Notes: a model not told the origin generated them from the sequence alone. A stretch of DNA of 64,000 nt from Pseudaminobacter soli (ex Zhang et al. 2022) (GCF_014595955.1 NZ_JABVCF010000002.1:310001-374000); one strand, 5' to 3'; shown: positions 38,904-50,501, counted from the first letter of the stretch. Numbers and translations: made by a program.

Positions 38904-39508
38904 CCGGAATACTCCCCCATCCTCAGTTCACTTGCCCCCTCCAGCCCGAGTGCGAGATGGGTGGCGGCGATGACGATGCCCCCACTCCGCAGATGCTCGC
39001 GCATGAGGCCGGCGAACCGCATCTCGGAGGCCGCGTCCAGCCCGGAGGTCGGCTCGTCGAGCAGCCAGACCGGCCGCCGCGAAATCAGCAGGCGCGCGAT
39101 CGCGGCGCGGCGCTTCTGCCCGGTCGACAGGACGGCGAAGGGAAGGTGCCCCAGGCCATCGAGCGCCACCATCTCCAGGGCCTCTGCGATGGGAAGAGCG
39201 GAATCGCCATAGAAATCGCACCAGAAGCGGAGGTTCTCCGCCACGGTGAGCGCGGTCTTCATGCCGTTCTGGTGCCCGAGATAGTGGGAGGCGGCGGCAA
39301 CAGAGGGGTCGTCCGCGCCCTCGAGGCCGATGCGACCTGCCGCCGGCGGCAGCAGGCCGGCCACAATCCGCAGCAGGGTGGATTTGCCCGAGCCGTTCGG
39401 GCCGGTGACGACCAGGGCCTGGCAGGGCTCAAGGGCGAAATCGACTTCGGAGAAGATGACTCCACCGCCGCGCTCGCCGCTCAGTTTGTCGGCGATCAGC
39501 CGCATCAA
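38900..39508 (-). CDS. ccmA: Cytochrome c biogenesis ATP-binding export protein CcmA
   Basis: This 202-residue ABC ATPase partners CcmB. Walker A GPNGSGKST occupies 36-44, the signature LSTGQKRR replaces the usual LSGGQ, and Walker B WLLDEPTSGLD and the H-loop AATHLAL are present. It is about the usual CcmA size. Start at 39508 (the second ATG at 39505 is possible). It heads the ccm cluster on the minus strand, divergent from acnA, which begins 265 nt away. Confidence 0.93.
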   Translation of the reverse strand: MMRLIADKLSGERGGGVIFSEVDFALEPCQALVVTGPNGSGKSTLLRIVAGLLPPAAGRIGLEGADDPSVAAASHYLGHQNGMKTALTVAENLRFWCDFYGDSALPIAEALEMVALDGLGHLPFAVLSTGQKRRAAIARLLISRRPVWLLDEPTSGLDAASEMRFAGLMREHLRSGGIVIAATHLALGLEGASELRMGEYSG

Positions 39509-39772
39509 GCCCCCTAATCGCGAATGTCCAAAAGTGGCGCTCCGAAGCGCAGGATGTGTCTAGAACTATTCCAGGATTTTCTCTATATGCGAGGCAACCG
39601 TGCCAGCGGCCGGCGCGGTAACGAAATTTGCGCCGGACCAGCGCGACGCCGGGAATGCCGGCGGGAGCGCTCGGGAGCGGACTGCGGAAATGGCCGTACC
39701 CGCACCTTTGCGCGTGATGAGCATGCCATCGGAGTCCGTTCTCTTTCAGGCGGAACAGACCAGGATGGGATC

Positions 39773-42463
<2,691 letters not shown>

Positions 42464-42481
42464 CGCCGCTCAAGAGGTCGC

Positions 42482-43189
42482 TTATCGAGCCGCGGGCGCC
42501 AGGTGCGTCCGCGGCTTTTCCATGCCTCGATCCACCTCGCCATGCTTCGCGATGGCCGCGAGAACGATCCCGAGCATGAGGCCGTTGAGAAGGTGCCACA
42601 TGAAATGCGTCCCGATGGGAAGCGTCCCGCACACCATCGGATCGAGCATGCGGAAGGTCACGGCCAGAACGAAAATGCCGGCGGCGGCGATGTTGTACCA
42701 GCCGGCCGGGCTGCCGCGCAGCGCTGCGATCAGCCCCAGTACGATCAAGGCAAGGAACGGCGGCAGGTAGCCGGTCGATCCGTTCGTCGCCTGGCGGAGC
42801 CAGTCGGGCACCAGCAGCGTCACCGTGCCGGCAATGGCGTAGAAGCCTATGAAGATTGCGAGAGTGGCGGTCCAGGAGAGGCGGGCAAAACGACGCAAGG
42901 TGAATATCGAATAGGCGAGGGTGAAGGTGGCAATCGGCAGGATGTCCGCCCACTTCATGATTTCCGTCGCGAATGTGTGGAAAAGAAACGATCCCACTCC
43001 GATGGCAACGACCCACCACGCCAGCGTGGTGGCGAACGTGTCGGCCCCGGTCCTGCGCATTGCCGCAACGCCCCACAATCCCGCCAGCACAAACGAGAGG
43101 TTGCTGAGTGCGTTGACCGGCTCGGCCCAGAAGCCCGGTCCCAGCCGCTCGCAGTAAAGATCGACGTTTTCAAGAAGCGACGCGTCCAT
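42482..43189 (-). CDS. Ceramidase-like (CREST family) membrane protein
   Basis: This 235-residue polytopic protein with seven likely helices is of the alkaline ceramidase/CREST hydrolase superfamily. The catalytic-site residues expected for it are visible: an Asp-Xaa-Tyr-Cys-Glu N-terminal motif (DLYCER), AEPVNALSNLSFVLAG, GSFLFHTFAT, and the C-terminal THFMWHLLNGLMLG with two His. Bacterial members have unknown substrates (amide lipids are an inference). Start at 43189; its upstream region holds a terminator-like hairpin. Converges with acnA. Confidence 0.85.
   Translation of the reverse strand: MDASLLENVDLYCERLGPGFWAEPVNALSNLSFVLAGLWGVAAMRRTGADTFATTLAWWVVAIGVGSFLFHTFATEIMKWADILPIATFTLAYSIFTLRRFARLSWTATLAIFIGFYAIAGTVTLLVPDWLRQATNGSTGYLPPFLALIVLGLIAALRGSPAGWYNIAAAGIFVLAVTFRMLDPMVCGTLPIGTHFMWHLLNGLMLGIVLAAIAKHGEVDRGMEKPRTHLAPAAR
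42489..42519 (+). terminator. Intrinsic terminator of acnA
   Basis: GCCGCGG (42489-42495) pairs with CCGCGGC (42509-42515), extended by an inner GCGC/GCGT pairing, followed by TTTT. It lies 26 nt past the acnA stop and overlaps the last codons of the convergent ceramidase gene. Confidence 0.75.
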
Positions 43190-43246
43190 GCCTCACCGCA
43201 ACGTGACTTCCCGTTGAAATTGTCATCTGCCTATGTTCCTGTGAAC

Positions 43247-43272
43247 AAAAAAGAAAAGCCGGCCAGTCCGGC
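43247..43272 (-). terminator. Terminator-like hairpin in ceramidase leader region
   Basis: On the minus strand GCCGG (complement of 43268-43272) and CCGGC (complement of 43258-43262) enclose ACTGG and are followed by TTTTCTTTTTT (complement of 43247-43257). There is no minus-strand gene upstream for it to terminate, so it may be an attenuator in the ceramidase leader or the end of a small RNA overlapping the start of the DUF1223 gene. Confidence 0.45.
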
Positions 43273-43290
43273 AGGGTACCTGGAAACGCT

Positions 43291-44061
43291 ATGAAGCGCG
43301 AAAAACTGACCGGCTTGGCGGCCTTCGCGCTTGCGGCGGCGATCTGTGCGTCGATGATGCAATCCGCACTCGCCGAATCTCCTCGATTGCGGGGCGTTGT
43401 AGAGCTTTTCACAAGCCAAGGTTGCCGGTCCTGTCCGCCAGCGGATGAGATCCTGGGAGAGCTTGCGGCCAAGGGGGACGTGGTCGCGCTAGCCTATCAC
43501 GTCGATTACTGGGACTATCTCGGCTGGAAGGACACGCTCGGTTCACCGGACAACACGAAGCGCCAGCGCGATTACGGCCGCACGTTCGGCATCCGCTCCG
43601 TGTACACGCCGCAAGCCGTCATCAACGGCCAGGTCCATGTAAACGGAGCCAAGCGGAACGCAGTTACCGGCGCTCTGGATGCGCTGGCCAAGTCCGGCAA
43701 GGGCATGTCCGTGGAGCTCAAGGCCGAGCAGGTCGGGGAAAGCATTGTTATCGAGACGGGTGCGGGCCCGACCTACAGCAAGGCCCACTTGGTGCTCGTC
43801 TTCTTCGAGGATGCGAAGCCAGTCCAGATCGAGCGTGGAGAGAATACTGGCAGTACGGTCATGTACTGGAACGCTGTGACCGGCGTCCAGACAGCGGGGA
43901 TGTGGAAGGGCAAGCCTGCCCGGTTCGAGTTGCCGATGAGTGCCATCACCGATAAGGGCGGCTGTGCGGCGCTGCTGCAGTCCGTCAGCAAGGACGGTCT
44001 TCCGGGCCCAATCCTCGGAGCCACCATCCTGCGCAGCCCGGAGACGGCCTGGAACAAATAG
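43291..44061 (+). CDS. DUF1223 family secreted thioredoxin-like protein
   Basis: This 256-residue protein has a signal peptide over about 1-28 (TGLAAFALAAAICAS, ending QSALAE) and a DUF1223 domain: VVELFTSQGCRSCPPADEILGEL, with a CXXC pair Cys45/Cys48, ALAYHVDYWDYLGWKDTLGSPD and GIRSVYTPQAVINGQVHVNG. The thioredoxin-like fold suggests periplasmic redox or thiol handling. Start ATG at 43291. Found near acnA in related genomes. Function unknown. Confidence 0.87.
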   Translation: MKREKLTGLAAFALAAAICASMMQSALAESPRLRGVVELFTSQGCRSCPPADEILGELAAKGDVVALAYHVDYWDYLGWKDTLGSPDNTKRQRDYGRTFGIRSVYTPQAVINGQVHVNGAKRNAVTGALDALAKSGKGMSVELKAEQVGESIVIETGAGPTYSKAHLVLVFFEDAKPVQIERGENTGSTVMYWNAVTGVQTAGMWKGKPARFELPMSAITDKGGCAALLQSVSKDGLPGPILGATILRSPETAWNK

Positions 44062-44086
44062 CGCGGATCCGATCCGGATGCCGCGC
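44061..44086 (+). terminator. Hairpin at end of DUF1223 gene
   Basis: GCGCGG (44061-44066) pairs with CCGCGC (44081-44086) and an inner ATCCG/CGGAT helix extends it. It overlaps the stop codon's last base and has no T-tract, so termination function is doubtful. Confidence 0.35.
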
Positions 44087-44444
44087 AACAAAATACCGGT
44101 GGCGGCGAATGCCGACACCGGCTGCAGCGATTGAAACAGCGGTTTTCGATTGGCCAGAGTTGGTTCGATCCGACCCGGGCTCGTGGGCGGGGGGCTTGGG
44201 GTTACGAGCCAGTGCCGGACCGAACCGTCTCAGGCAACGAGGGCTAGACTCGCGGCACATTGGGGCGTCAGGGAGAGTAAAACACGGCAGCATTGTGGCG
44301 GCATTTCACCAATCATTGCCTGTTGCAACATTGCGTGATCAGTCGAATTCCTTTCCTTTCGCGCCGCTTGCGAATGGCTGCAGCTTGCATTTCGTGGCCG
44401 GACACTCCACCTTTGAGTGGCTGATGTCACGGAGGCAATTGCTG
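44087..44444. other. Non-coding stretch before the DUF2794 gene
   Basis: These 358 nt hold no gene I can support; long frames on the plus strand here do not resemble proteins and end in the true DUF2794 gene. I see no repeat or RNA gene. Confidence 0.5.
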
Positions 44445-44828
44445 ATGACAGATCATGGCGGATCGGAGGGTGGGGACGGATCCGCGATATTGATCCAGCT
44501 GAATCACCCAAGACGCGACAAGGCTGAGGCCCCTGTCGGCTTCGACCGGCGTGAGCTCGACCAGATCCTGCGGATCTATGGCCGCATGGTAGCCGCTAAC
44601 GAATGGCGCGATTACGCCATTGACCACCTGAAGGACCGGGCGGTCTTCTCGGTCTATCGCCGCGCCCACGACCTTCCGCTGTTCCAGATCGTCAAAGACC
44701 CGCGGCTTGCCCGCAAGCAGGGCATGTTTTCCGTGGTCGCGACGACAGGCGCGGTCCTGAAGCGCGGACACGATCTGGCCCGCGTGCTGGGCGTTTTCGA
44801 CAGCAAGCTGAAGCTGGTCGAGGCGTAG
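44445..44828 (+). CDS. DUF2794 family protein
   Basis: This 127-residue protein is of the alphaproteobacterial DUF2794 family. Its diagnostic segment FDRRELDQILRIYGRMVAANEWRDYAIDHLKDRAVFSVYRRA is intact, followed by LPLFQIVKDPRLARKQGMFSVVATTGAVLKRGHDLARVL. I chose the ATG at 44445 because GGAGG lies 9 nt before it, giving the usual family length. Function is unknown. Convergent with the acetyltransferase gene. Confidence 0.9.
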   Translation: MTDHGGSEGGDGSAILIQLNHPRRDKAEAPVGFDRRELDQILRIYGRMVAANEWRDYAIDHLKDRAVFSVYRRAHDLPLFQIVKDPRLARKQGMFSVVATTGAVLKRGHDLARVLGVFDSKLKLVEA

Positions 44829-44842
44829 CCACTAAAGCACGA

Positions 44843-45412
44843 TCAAACGCCACCGCGGAATCGGCGTTCCGGCACCGACTCCGGATTGGGCGGCAGCGAG
44901 GTGCCGCCGTTGAGTGGAAGCTGCATGAAGACAGTGTCCAGCCAGCGCCCGTGCTTGTAGCCGGAACCCTCCAGAACGCCGCTGTGCCGGAACCCCAGGC
45001 GCTCATGAAGACGAACGGATGCGCTCTCGGGCGAGCCGTCGCCAATGACGGCAACGATCTGCCGATAGCCGCCCAAGCGAACATCCTCGATCAGTCGCTC
45101 CATGAGCACGCGGCCGATACCGCGGCCCTGCGCCTCGGGTGCGACGTAGATCGAATCCTCAACGATGAAGCGATAGGCAGGCCGTGGCCTGAACGGTCCC
45201 GCATAGGCATAGCCAGCGACCGTCCCCTCGGCTTCCGCCACCAGATAAGGAAATCCGCCCGGCTTCAGCACCGTGAAGCGTCCGGTCATCTCGGCGAGCG
45301 AGGGCGGCTCGAGTTCGTAGGAGGCCGTCCCGCTCAGCACGGCATCCGCATAGATTTCGGTGATCCGGCCGAGATCCGTCAAAACAACTGGGCGAACGAC
45401 AACATTGCTCAT
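44843..45412 (-). CDS. GNAT acetyltransferase, phosphinothricin-acetyltransferase-like
   Basis: This 189-residue GNAT enzyme resembles the phosphinothricin/methionine-sulfoximine acetyltransferase (PAT/MddA) group. Markers are EIYADAVLSGTASYELEPPS at the N-terminus, GYAYAGPFRPRPAYRFIVEDSIYVAPEAQGRGIGRVLMERLI (acetyl-CoA motif A with R/Q-x-x-G-x-G/A) and VIGDGSPESASVRLHERLGF. It may detoxify amino-acid analogues; that role is inference. The ATG at 45412 was taken over a TTG 3 nt upstream. Confidence 0.85.
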   Translation of the reverse strand: MSNVVVRPVVLTDLGRITEIYADAVLSGTASYELEPPSLAEMTGRFTVLKPGGFPYLVAEAEGTVAGYAYAGPFRPRPAYRFIVEDSIYVAPEAQGRGIGRVLMERLIEDVRLGGYRQIVAVIGDGSPESASVRLHERLGFRHSGVLEGSGYKHGRWLDTVFMQLPLNGGTSLPPNPESVPERRFRGGV

Positions 45413-45460
45413 CAACTAGGCAAGCTCCGGAACTGCCTAATTAATAGATGGGATTTTCGC

Positions 45461-45489
45461 AAAAATGAAGGGCGGCACAAAGGCCGCCC
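45461..45489 (-). terminator. Intrinsic terminator of the Bax-inhibitor gene
   Basis: On the minus strand GGGCGGC (complement of 45483-45489) and GCCGCCC (complement of 45470-45476) enclose a 6-nt loop, followed by TTCATTTTT. It lies 27 nt past the stop. Confidence 0.75.
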
Positions 45490-45516
45490 CGTTGGTCCAA
45501 TTCCTGGAAGCTCCGC

Positions 45517-46293
45517 TTACTCGCGGTTGCCGAGGAACGACAGCAGGAAGGTGAACAGGTTGATGAAGTCGAGATAGAGCGTCAGCGCGCCCATGATGGC
45601 CTTGCGGCCGGCGACGAGAACCTCGTCGCCCTCGAAATACATCTCCTTGATCTTCTGGGTGTCGTAGGCGGTGAGGCCTGCGAACACCAGCACGCCGATA
45701 GCCGAGATGGCGAACTGCAGGGCCGGCGACGCCAGGAAGATGTTCACTACCATCGCGATGATGAGGCCGATCACGCCCATGAACAGGAACGTGCCCCAGC
45801 CGGTCAGGTCGCGCTTGGTGGTGTAGCCGAACAGCGACAGCGAGCCGAAGGCGGCGGCGGTGATGAAGAAGGTCTGGGTGATGCTCTGCGCCGTGTAGAC
45901 AAGGAAGATCGACGACAGCGACAGCCCCATCAGGCCGGCGAAGATCCAGAATGACGTCTGGGCGGCCGAGACGCTGAGCGTATGCACTCGGGCGCTCAGG
46001 AAGAACACCATGCCGAGCGGGGCGAGCATGACGACCCACTTCAGCGGCGAGCCGTAGAGCGCGACGCCCAGCGAGGTCAGCATCTTGCCGTTGCCGAGGG
46101 TGGCGACCGCCGCCGACGGATCGTTGGTGGTGGCCAGCATCATCGTGCCGAGGGCGGCCAAGCCGGTGATAGCGAGACCGAGCGCCATAAGGTTGTAAAC
46201 CTTGAGCATATAGGCGCGCAGGCCCTCGTCGATGGCGGCGTCGGCGCGGGAGCCCGCCGCGACACGCGCCTGATAGTTGCGAAGGTCAGCCAT
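45517..46293 (-). CDS. Bax inhibitor-1/YccA family membrane protein
   Basis: This 258-residue protein has about seven helices (TMBIM/BI-1 family, possible ion channels; YccA is a modulator of FtsH). Family features are LMALGLAITGLAALGTMM, VHTLSVSAAQTSFWIFAGLMGLSLSSIFLVYTAQSI, FGYTTKRDLTGWGTFLFMGVIGL, and the C-terminal LTAYDTQKIKEMYFEGDEV, ending in ALTLYLDFINLFTFLLSFLGNRE. Start at 46293. It has its own promoter and terminator, so it is a single-gene unit. Confidence 0.95.
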   Translation of the reverse strand: MADLRNYQARVAAGSRADAAIDEGLRAYMLKVYNLMALGLAITGLAALGTMMLATTNDPSAAVATLGNGKMLTSLGVALYGSPLKWVVMLAPLGMVFFLSARVHTLSVSAAQTSFWIFAGLMGLSLSSIFLVYTAQSITQTFFITAAAFGSLSLFGYTTKRDLTGWGTFLFMGVIGLIIAMVVNIFLASPALQFAISAIGVLVFAGLTAYDTQKIKEMYFEGDEVLVAGRKAIMGALTLYLDFINLFTFLLSFLGNRE

Positions 46294-46377
46294 AGGTTCC
46301 TCTATTGCTTCTGCCCCGTCGGGTGTCGGGCTTTCATGCCCAGGCGCCGCTGGCGAGGCTCCAGCATGCCTGACAAG

Positions 46378-46406
46378 AATATGATATGCCGCGGGAGTTT
46401 GGACAA
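46378..46406 (-). promoter_or_regulatory. Possible promoter of the Bax-inhibitor gene
   Basis: On the minus strand TTGTCC (complement of 46401-46406) and CATATT (complement of 46378-46383) are 17 nt apart, four of six matches each. The predicted leader is about 80 nt. Confidence 0.4.
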
Positions 46407-46508
46407 GACCCGTAGCCCTCTCGTCGCCCTACACGTGCGCGTTTTTTTTCTACAATTTCATACAAAGCAGGCACTTGGCCCCGAACATTGCGACGGCCTG
46501 GAGGCGGC

Positions 46509-49052
46509 TCACAGGTTCCTCAGCACCGGCGCGGCCTTGTGGCCGAGCACCCGCCAGGTCCCCACGAGCCCGATGCCGACCGTGAGCACCAGCGCAATCG
46601 CGATCGTGCTGAGGGCCACCGTCGGCGAGAACGCCGACGGCAGCTTCATGATGCGATCAACCACGAACCAAGCGGCAATGCCTCCAGCGACAAGCGCAAA
46701 AACCGCTGTGGCGAGCCCGATCAGCATGTATTCGAGCGAGAAGGCGGTGATCAGGGTTTTGCGCGTGGCGCCGAGGGTCTTCAAGACGACGGCGTCATGG
46801 ACGCGCGAGCGATTCCCTGCAGCGAGTGCCCCCGACAGCACGAGCACGGAGGCGATCAGGGCGACGCTTGCCGCCGCCCTGATGGCGCTGCCGAGTTGCG
46901 CCACCAGCCGATTGACCACGTCGAGGGCGTCCTTGACGCGCACGCTGGTCACGGCCGGAAATGTCTGGGTCACGCGATTGAGGACTGCCGCCTCCTGCTG
47001 GAGCGTGGCGCCCGGCATGGTGAGCGTCGCCAGCCAGGAGTGCGGCGCGCCGGCGAAGGTGTTGGGCGAGAACACCATGACGAAATTGATGCCCAGCGAC
47101 TCCCACTGGACCTCGCGCAAATTGGCGATGCGCGCGGTGATGTTGCGACCGAGCACGTTGACCGTCACGGTGTCGCCGATGTTGAGACCGAGTTGGCCGG
47201 CTTCCTCGGCCGAGAAGGAGACGAGCGGCTCGCCGCTGTAGTCGGCCGGCCACCACTCGCCGGCGCTTAGCGTGGCATTCTCCGGAATGTTCCGCGCATA
47301 GGTGATGCCGCGGTCGCCGCGCAGAACCCAGGCGCCCTCGGGCGGTACCTTCACCTTCTGCACCTCCACGCCGTTGAGCTCCATGATACGGCCGCGCAGC
47401 ATGGGCACGCGTATCAGCTTACCTTCGGGCGCGGTCTCGGCGATAAGGCTCGAAAAGCTGTCCACCTCCGTTGGCTGGATGTCGACGAAGAAGAAGTTCG
47501 GCGCCTGCTCGGGCAGCGAATCGGTGATCTGCCGCCGCAGGTTGCCGTCGATCAAGGCCAGCGTCACCAGCAGCGTGAGACCGAGGCCGAGCGACAGGAT
47601 CACGGATGGCGTCAGCGCGCCCGGCCTGTGAATGTTGCCGATGGCGAGCCTGAGCGCCGTTGAGCCGACGCGCGGCGAGCGGCGCGCCAGAGCCTGCACC
47701 CCGAGGCCGACGGCATGCAGCACAATGAAGGCGAAGATGGCGGAGGCGACGAAGATCGCCGCGATGCGGCGATCCGTCGCGAACCAGACCGAAAGGCCGG
47801 CAAGCACGGCCGCGATGCCGAGCGCCAGCGCGACGTATCCTGTCTTCGGCAGTCCGCGCGCGCCGGTTCCCATCTCGCGGAACAGTGCGGTTGCCGGAAC
47901 TTGCCGGGCCCGACCGAGGGGCAGGACCGCGAAAACCAGGGTGACGAGGACGCCGAAGGTGGCTGCGAGCGCCAATGCGCCGGGATAGATCCCGGTCTGC
48001 GTGGGAACGGGGATGTAGGAGGACAGCGCGGCACTCGCACCAAAGGGCATCAAGGCCGCTAGGACCAGTCCCGCCACGATGCCGATCGAGGCGATGATCA
48101 GAATTTGCGCGAGATAAAGCGTGAACACGAATCCGCCAGGCGCTCCGAGGCATTTGAAGGTGGCGATCACCCCGCGCTTGCCGTCGAGATAGGCGTTGAC
48201 CGCGTTGGCGACGCCCACGCCTCCCACGACCAGGGCCGTGAGGCCAACCAGGGTAAGGAATTGCGAGAAGCGCTCGATGTTGGCGGAGAGCGCCGGAGCC
48301 GCGTTCGAGCGGGTGCGGATGCTCCACCCGGCTTGCGGGAATTTCTCGGCCGCCACCGCCCTGATCTCGGCGATTTGCGCGTCGCTCGTCCCGGCCGGCA
48401 GGCGCAGCTTGTAGACGTGTTCGACCAGACTGCCCGGCTGGACGAGCCCGGAGGCGCGCAGACCCTCGAGCGAGACGAGCAGGCGAGGCGCGAAGGCCAA
48501 GCCGTCTGAGATGGAATCCGGTTCCGTCACGAGCTTTGACCGAAGCTCGAATGTGAGATTGCCCAGCTTGATACGTGAACCGGGCGTGAGGCCGAGTCTC
48601 TCGAAGAGCAGGTCGTCGGCGGCAGCACCCCACACGCCGTTCCGGTTGCCGAACAGGTCCTGCTGCGGCAGCACCGGCTCCGTCTCTAGCTCGCCATAGA
48701 GCGGATAGGCGCCGTCGACCGCCTTCACCTCGACGAGCGCCTGGTCGGAGCCGTCTTCCAGGCGGGCCATAGAGCGCATGTCGGCGCTTTCGGCGAGATC
48801 GCCCAAGCCTTGAAGGAATTGCTGCTCCTGCGGCGTCGCCTCTCGCTGGTTGAGCTCGAAGCGCATGTCGCCGCCGAGCAGCGCCTGTCCCTGGGAGGCA
48901 ACGCCCGCCGAGATCGAGCGCGCCACCGAGTTGACGCCGCCGATCGCGGCGACCCCGAGCGCGATGCAGGTCAGGAAGATGAGAAAGCCCGAGAGGCCGC
49001 CGCGCATCTCGCGCAGCGCGAAGCGGAGGGCGAGGGGGAGGTTTTTCAGCAT
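46509..49052 (-). CDS. ybbP: FtsX-like ABC transporter permease (YbbP family)
   Basis: This 847-residue permease of the MacB/FtsX superfamily has its start MLKNLPLALRFALREMRGG with a first helix LIFLTCIALGVAAIGGV, a large periplasmic domain (about 45-250), three helices, a second periplasmic domain and a final FtsX block (ALKTLGATRKTLITAF-like loop, present as VVLKTLGATRKTLITAFSLEY). The ATG at 49052 is the first with a proper N-terminus. Together with ybbA and divergent tesA it reproduces the E. coli tesA-ybbAP locus. Lipid or lipoprotein handling is likely, but its substrate is not known. Confidence 0.93.
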   Translation of the reverse strand: MLKNLPLALRFALREMRGGLSGFLIFLTCIALGVAAIGGVNSVARSISAGVASQGQALLGGDMRFELNQREATPQEQQFLQGLGDLAESADMRSMARLEDGSDQALVEVKAVDGAYPLYGELETEPVLPQQDLFGNRNGVWGAAADDLLFERLGLTPGSRIKLGNLTFELRSKLVTEPDSISDGLAFAPRLLVSLEGLRASGLVQPGSLVEHVYKLRLPAGTSDAQIAEIRAVAAEKFPQAGWSIRTRSNAAPALSANIERFSQFLTLVGLTALVVGGVGVANAVNAYLDGKRGVIATFKCLGAPGGFVFTLYLAQILIIASIGIVAGLVLAALMPFGASAALSSYIPVPTQTGIYPGALALAATFGVLVTLVFAVLPLGRARQVPATALFREMGTGARGLPKTGYVALALGIAAVLAGLSVWFATDRRIAAIFVASAIFAFIVLHAVGLGVQALARRSPRVGSTALRLAIGNIHRPGALTPSVILSLGLGLTLLVTLALIDGNLRRQITDSLPEQAPNFFFVDIQPTEVDSFSSLIAETAPEGKLIRVPMLRGRIMELNGVEVQKVKVPPEGAWVLRGDRGITYARNIPENATLSAGEWWPADYSGEPLVSFSAEEAGQLGLNIGDTVTVNVLGRNITARIANLREVQWESLGINFVMVFSPNTFAGAPHSWLATLTMPGATLQQEAAVLNRVTQTFPAVTSVRVKDALDVVNRLVAQLGSAIRAAASVALIASVLVLSGALAAGNRSRVHDAVVLKTLGATRKTLITAFSLEYMLIGLATAVFALVAGGIAAWFVVDRIMKLPSAFSPTVALSTIAIALVLTVGIGLVGTWRVLGHKAAPVLRNL

Positions 49053-49107
49053 GGTGCGCCGCTTCCCGAAGAAGCGCGGCTTACTCGCAACTGCACAATG
49101 CGAGCCA

Positions 49108-49809
49108 TCATGCCACGACCGCATGAGGTCGCGCGCCCGCCTCGATCCGCCCCGAGCGCATGGCGATCTGGCGCGAACAGCGGGCGGCGAGCGAGGGATC
49201 GTGCGTCACAAGGACCAGCGTCGTGCCGCGCTCGGCGGCGCTGGAGAACAGAAGGTCGGCGATGTGCCGGCCGGTCGCCTGGTCGAGATTGCCGGTCGGC
49301 TCGTCGGCGATCAGGATGCGAGGCTCCGGCGCCAGCGCCCGGGCGATCGCGACGCGCTGCTGCTCGCCGCCGGACAACTGGCCCGGGTAGTGGTTGAGCC
49401 GCTCTGCGAGCCCGACCATCTCCAGTTCGCGTCGCGCCAGCTCGAACGGTTTCGGCCGGCCGGCGAGTTCCAGGGGTACGGCGACGTTTTCCAGCGCCGT
49501 CATGTTAGGGATGAGGTGGAACGACTGGAACACGATTCCGATGGTTCGGCCGCGAAAGGCCGCGATCTCGTCCTCGCTCCTGCCGTTGAGCAACTGCCCC
49601 GCTATCCTCACCGTGCCGGAATCGACGCCTTCCAGCCCGGCCAGCACCATCAGCAGGGTCGACTTGCCGGAACCGGACGGCCCGACGATGCCCGCAGTCT
49701 CGCCCGCCGCGATATCGAGGCTGATCTTTTTCAGCACGTGAACCGACGATGCTCCCTCGCCCAGCGTCAGCGACACCTCGCGAAGTTCGATGACGGCTTC
49801 TGTGCTCAC
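49108..49809 (-). CDS. ybbA: ABC transporter ATP-binding protein (YbbA family)
   Basis: This 233-residue MacB/LolD-type ATPase has Walker A GPSGSGKST at 43-51, the Q-loop FQSFHLIPNMTALENV, signature LSGGEQQR, Walker B ILIADEPTGNLD, and the H-loop VLVTHDP. The GTG start at 49809 is used. It ends 55 nt before ybbP and is divergent from tesA. It supplies ATP hydrolysis for the YbbP permease. Confidence 0.95.
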   Translation of the reverse strand: MSTEAVIELREVSLTLGEGASSVHVLKKISLDIAAGETAGIVGPSGSGKSTLLMVLAGLEGVDSGTVRIAGQLLNGRSEDEIAAFRGRTIGIVFQSFHLIPNMTALENVAVPLELAGRPKPFELARRELEMVGLAERLNHYPGQLSGGEQQRVAIARALAPEPRILIADEPTGNLDQATGRHIADLLFSSAAERGTTLVLVTHDPSLAARCSRQIAMRSGRIEAGARPHAVVA

Positions 49810-49871
49810 GGATCGGTCCTATATGGAGGGCAAGAGGGGCAGGAATGTTTCGGTCATATGGGGGTCAGCGG

Positions 49872-50501
49872 ATGTCTTTCAAACGGTTGCTGTTCTTCGT
49901 GCTGGCGCTCGTGATCCCGTTCGGCGCCGCCTCGGCTGAGCCGCGCACGATCGTCGGCTTCGGCGACAGTCTGATGGCCGGCTTCGGCCTCGATACCGGA
50001 CAGAGTTTTCCTGAAAAGCTGCAGGCGGCGCTTAAGGAGAGGGGTCACGATGTCGTGATCACCAATGCCGGCGTTTCCGGGGATACGACCAGCGGCGGCC
50101 TTTCGCGCCTGGACTGGTCGGTACCCGACGGAACGGACATCGTGATCCTCGAACTCGGCGCCAACGACATGCTGCGCGGAGTAGGCCCCGAGGTCACGCG
50201 GAAGAATCTCGAGGCGATGATCAAGCGTCTGAAGGAACGCGGAATCGCGGTTCTGCTTGCCGGGATGCTCGCTGCGCCGAATCTCGGCCCCGACTACCAA
50301 GCCAAATTCAACGCCATATATCCGGAACTGGCCAAGCAATACGGCCTCGCATTCCACCCCTTCTTTCTCGATGGGGTCGCAGGGGACCGGAAGTTTCTGC
50401 TGGAGGACGGAATGCATCCCAATGCGGCAGGCGTGGATCGAATGGTGGAGAGCTTCCTGCCGACCATGGAAGCGATGCTGAGGGAGCAGGGCGCCTCTTA
50501 A
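49872..50501 (+). CDS. tesA: SGNH/GDSL arylesterase TesA-like
   Basis: This 209-residue (from ATG 49872) SGNH hydrolase resembles TesA (arylesterase/lysophospholipase, thioesterase I). A signal peptide spans 1-22 (FVLALVIPFGAASAEP). Block I GFGDSLMAGFGLD contains the nucleophile Ser33, block II NAGVSGDTTSGGL, block III LELGANDMLRG with the Asn, and block V DGMHPNAAGVDRM with the Asp-His. An upstream ATG at 49845 with a GAGGGG ribosome site is equally possible. It lies divergent from ybbA, as in E. coli. Confidence 0.93.
   Translation: MSFKRLLFFVLALVIPFGAASAEPRTIVGFGDSLMAGFGLDTGQSFPEKLQAALKERGHDVVITNAGVSGDTTSGGLSRLDWSVPDGTDIVILELGANDMLRGVGPEVTRKNLEAMIKRLKERGIAVLLAGMLAAPNLGPDYQAKFNAIYPELAKQYGLAFHPFFLDGVAGDRKFLLEDGMHPNAAGVDRMVESFLPTMEAMLREQGAS

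Noticed and set aside
39524-39772. Upstream extension of acnA from an ATG at 39524
   Set aside because: The added 83 residues (Arg/Cys-rich) do not resemble any aconitase; the GTG at 39773 gives the normal N-terminus and has a ribosome site.
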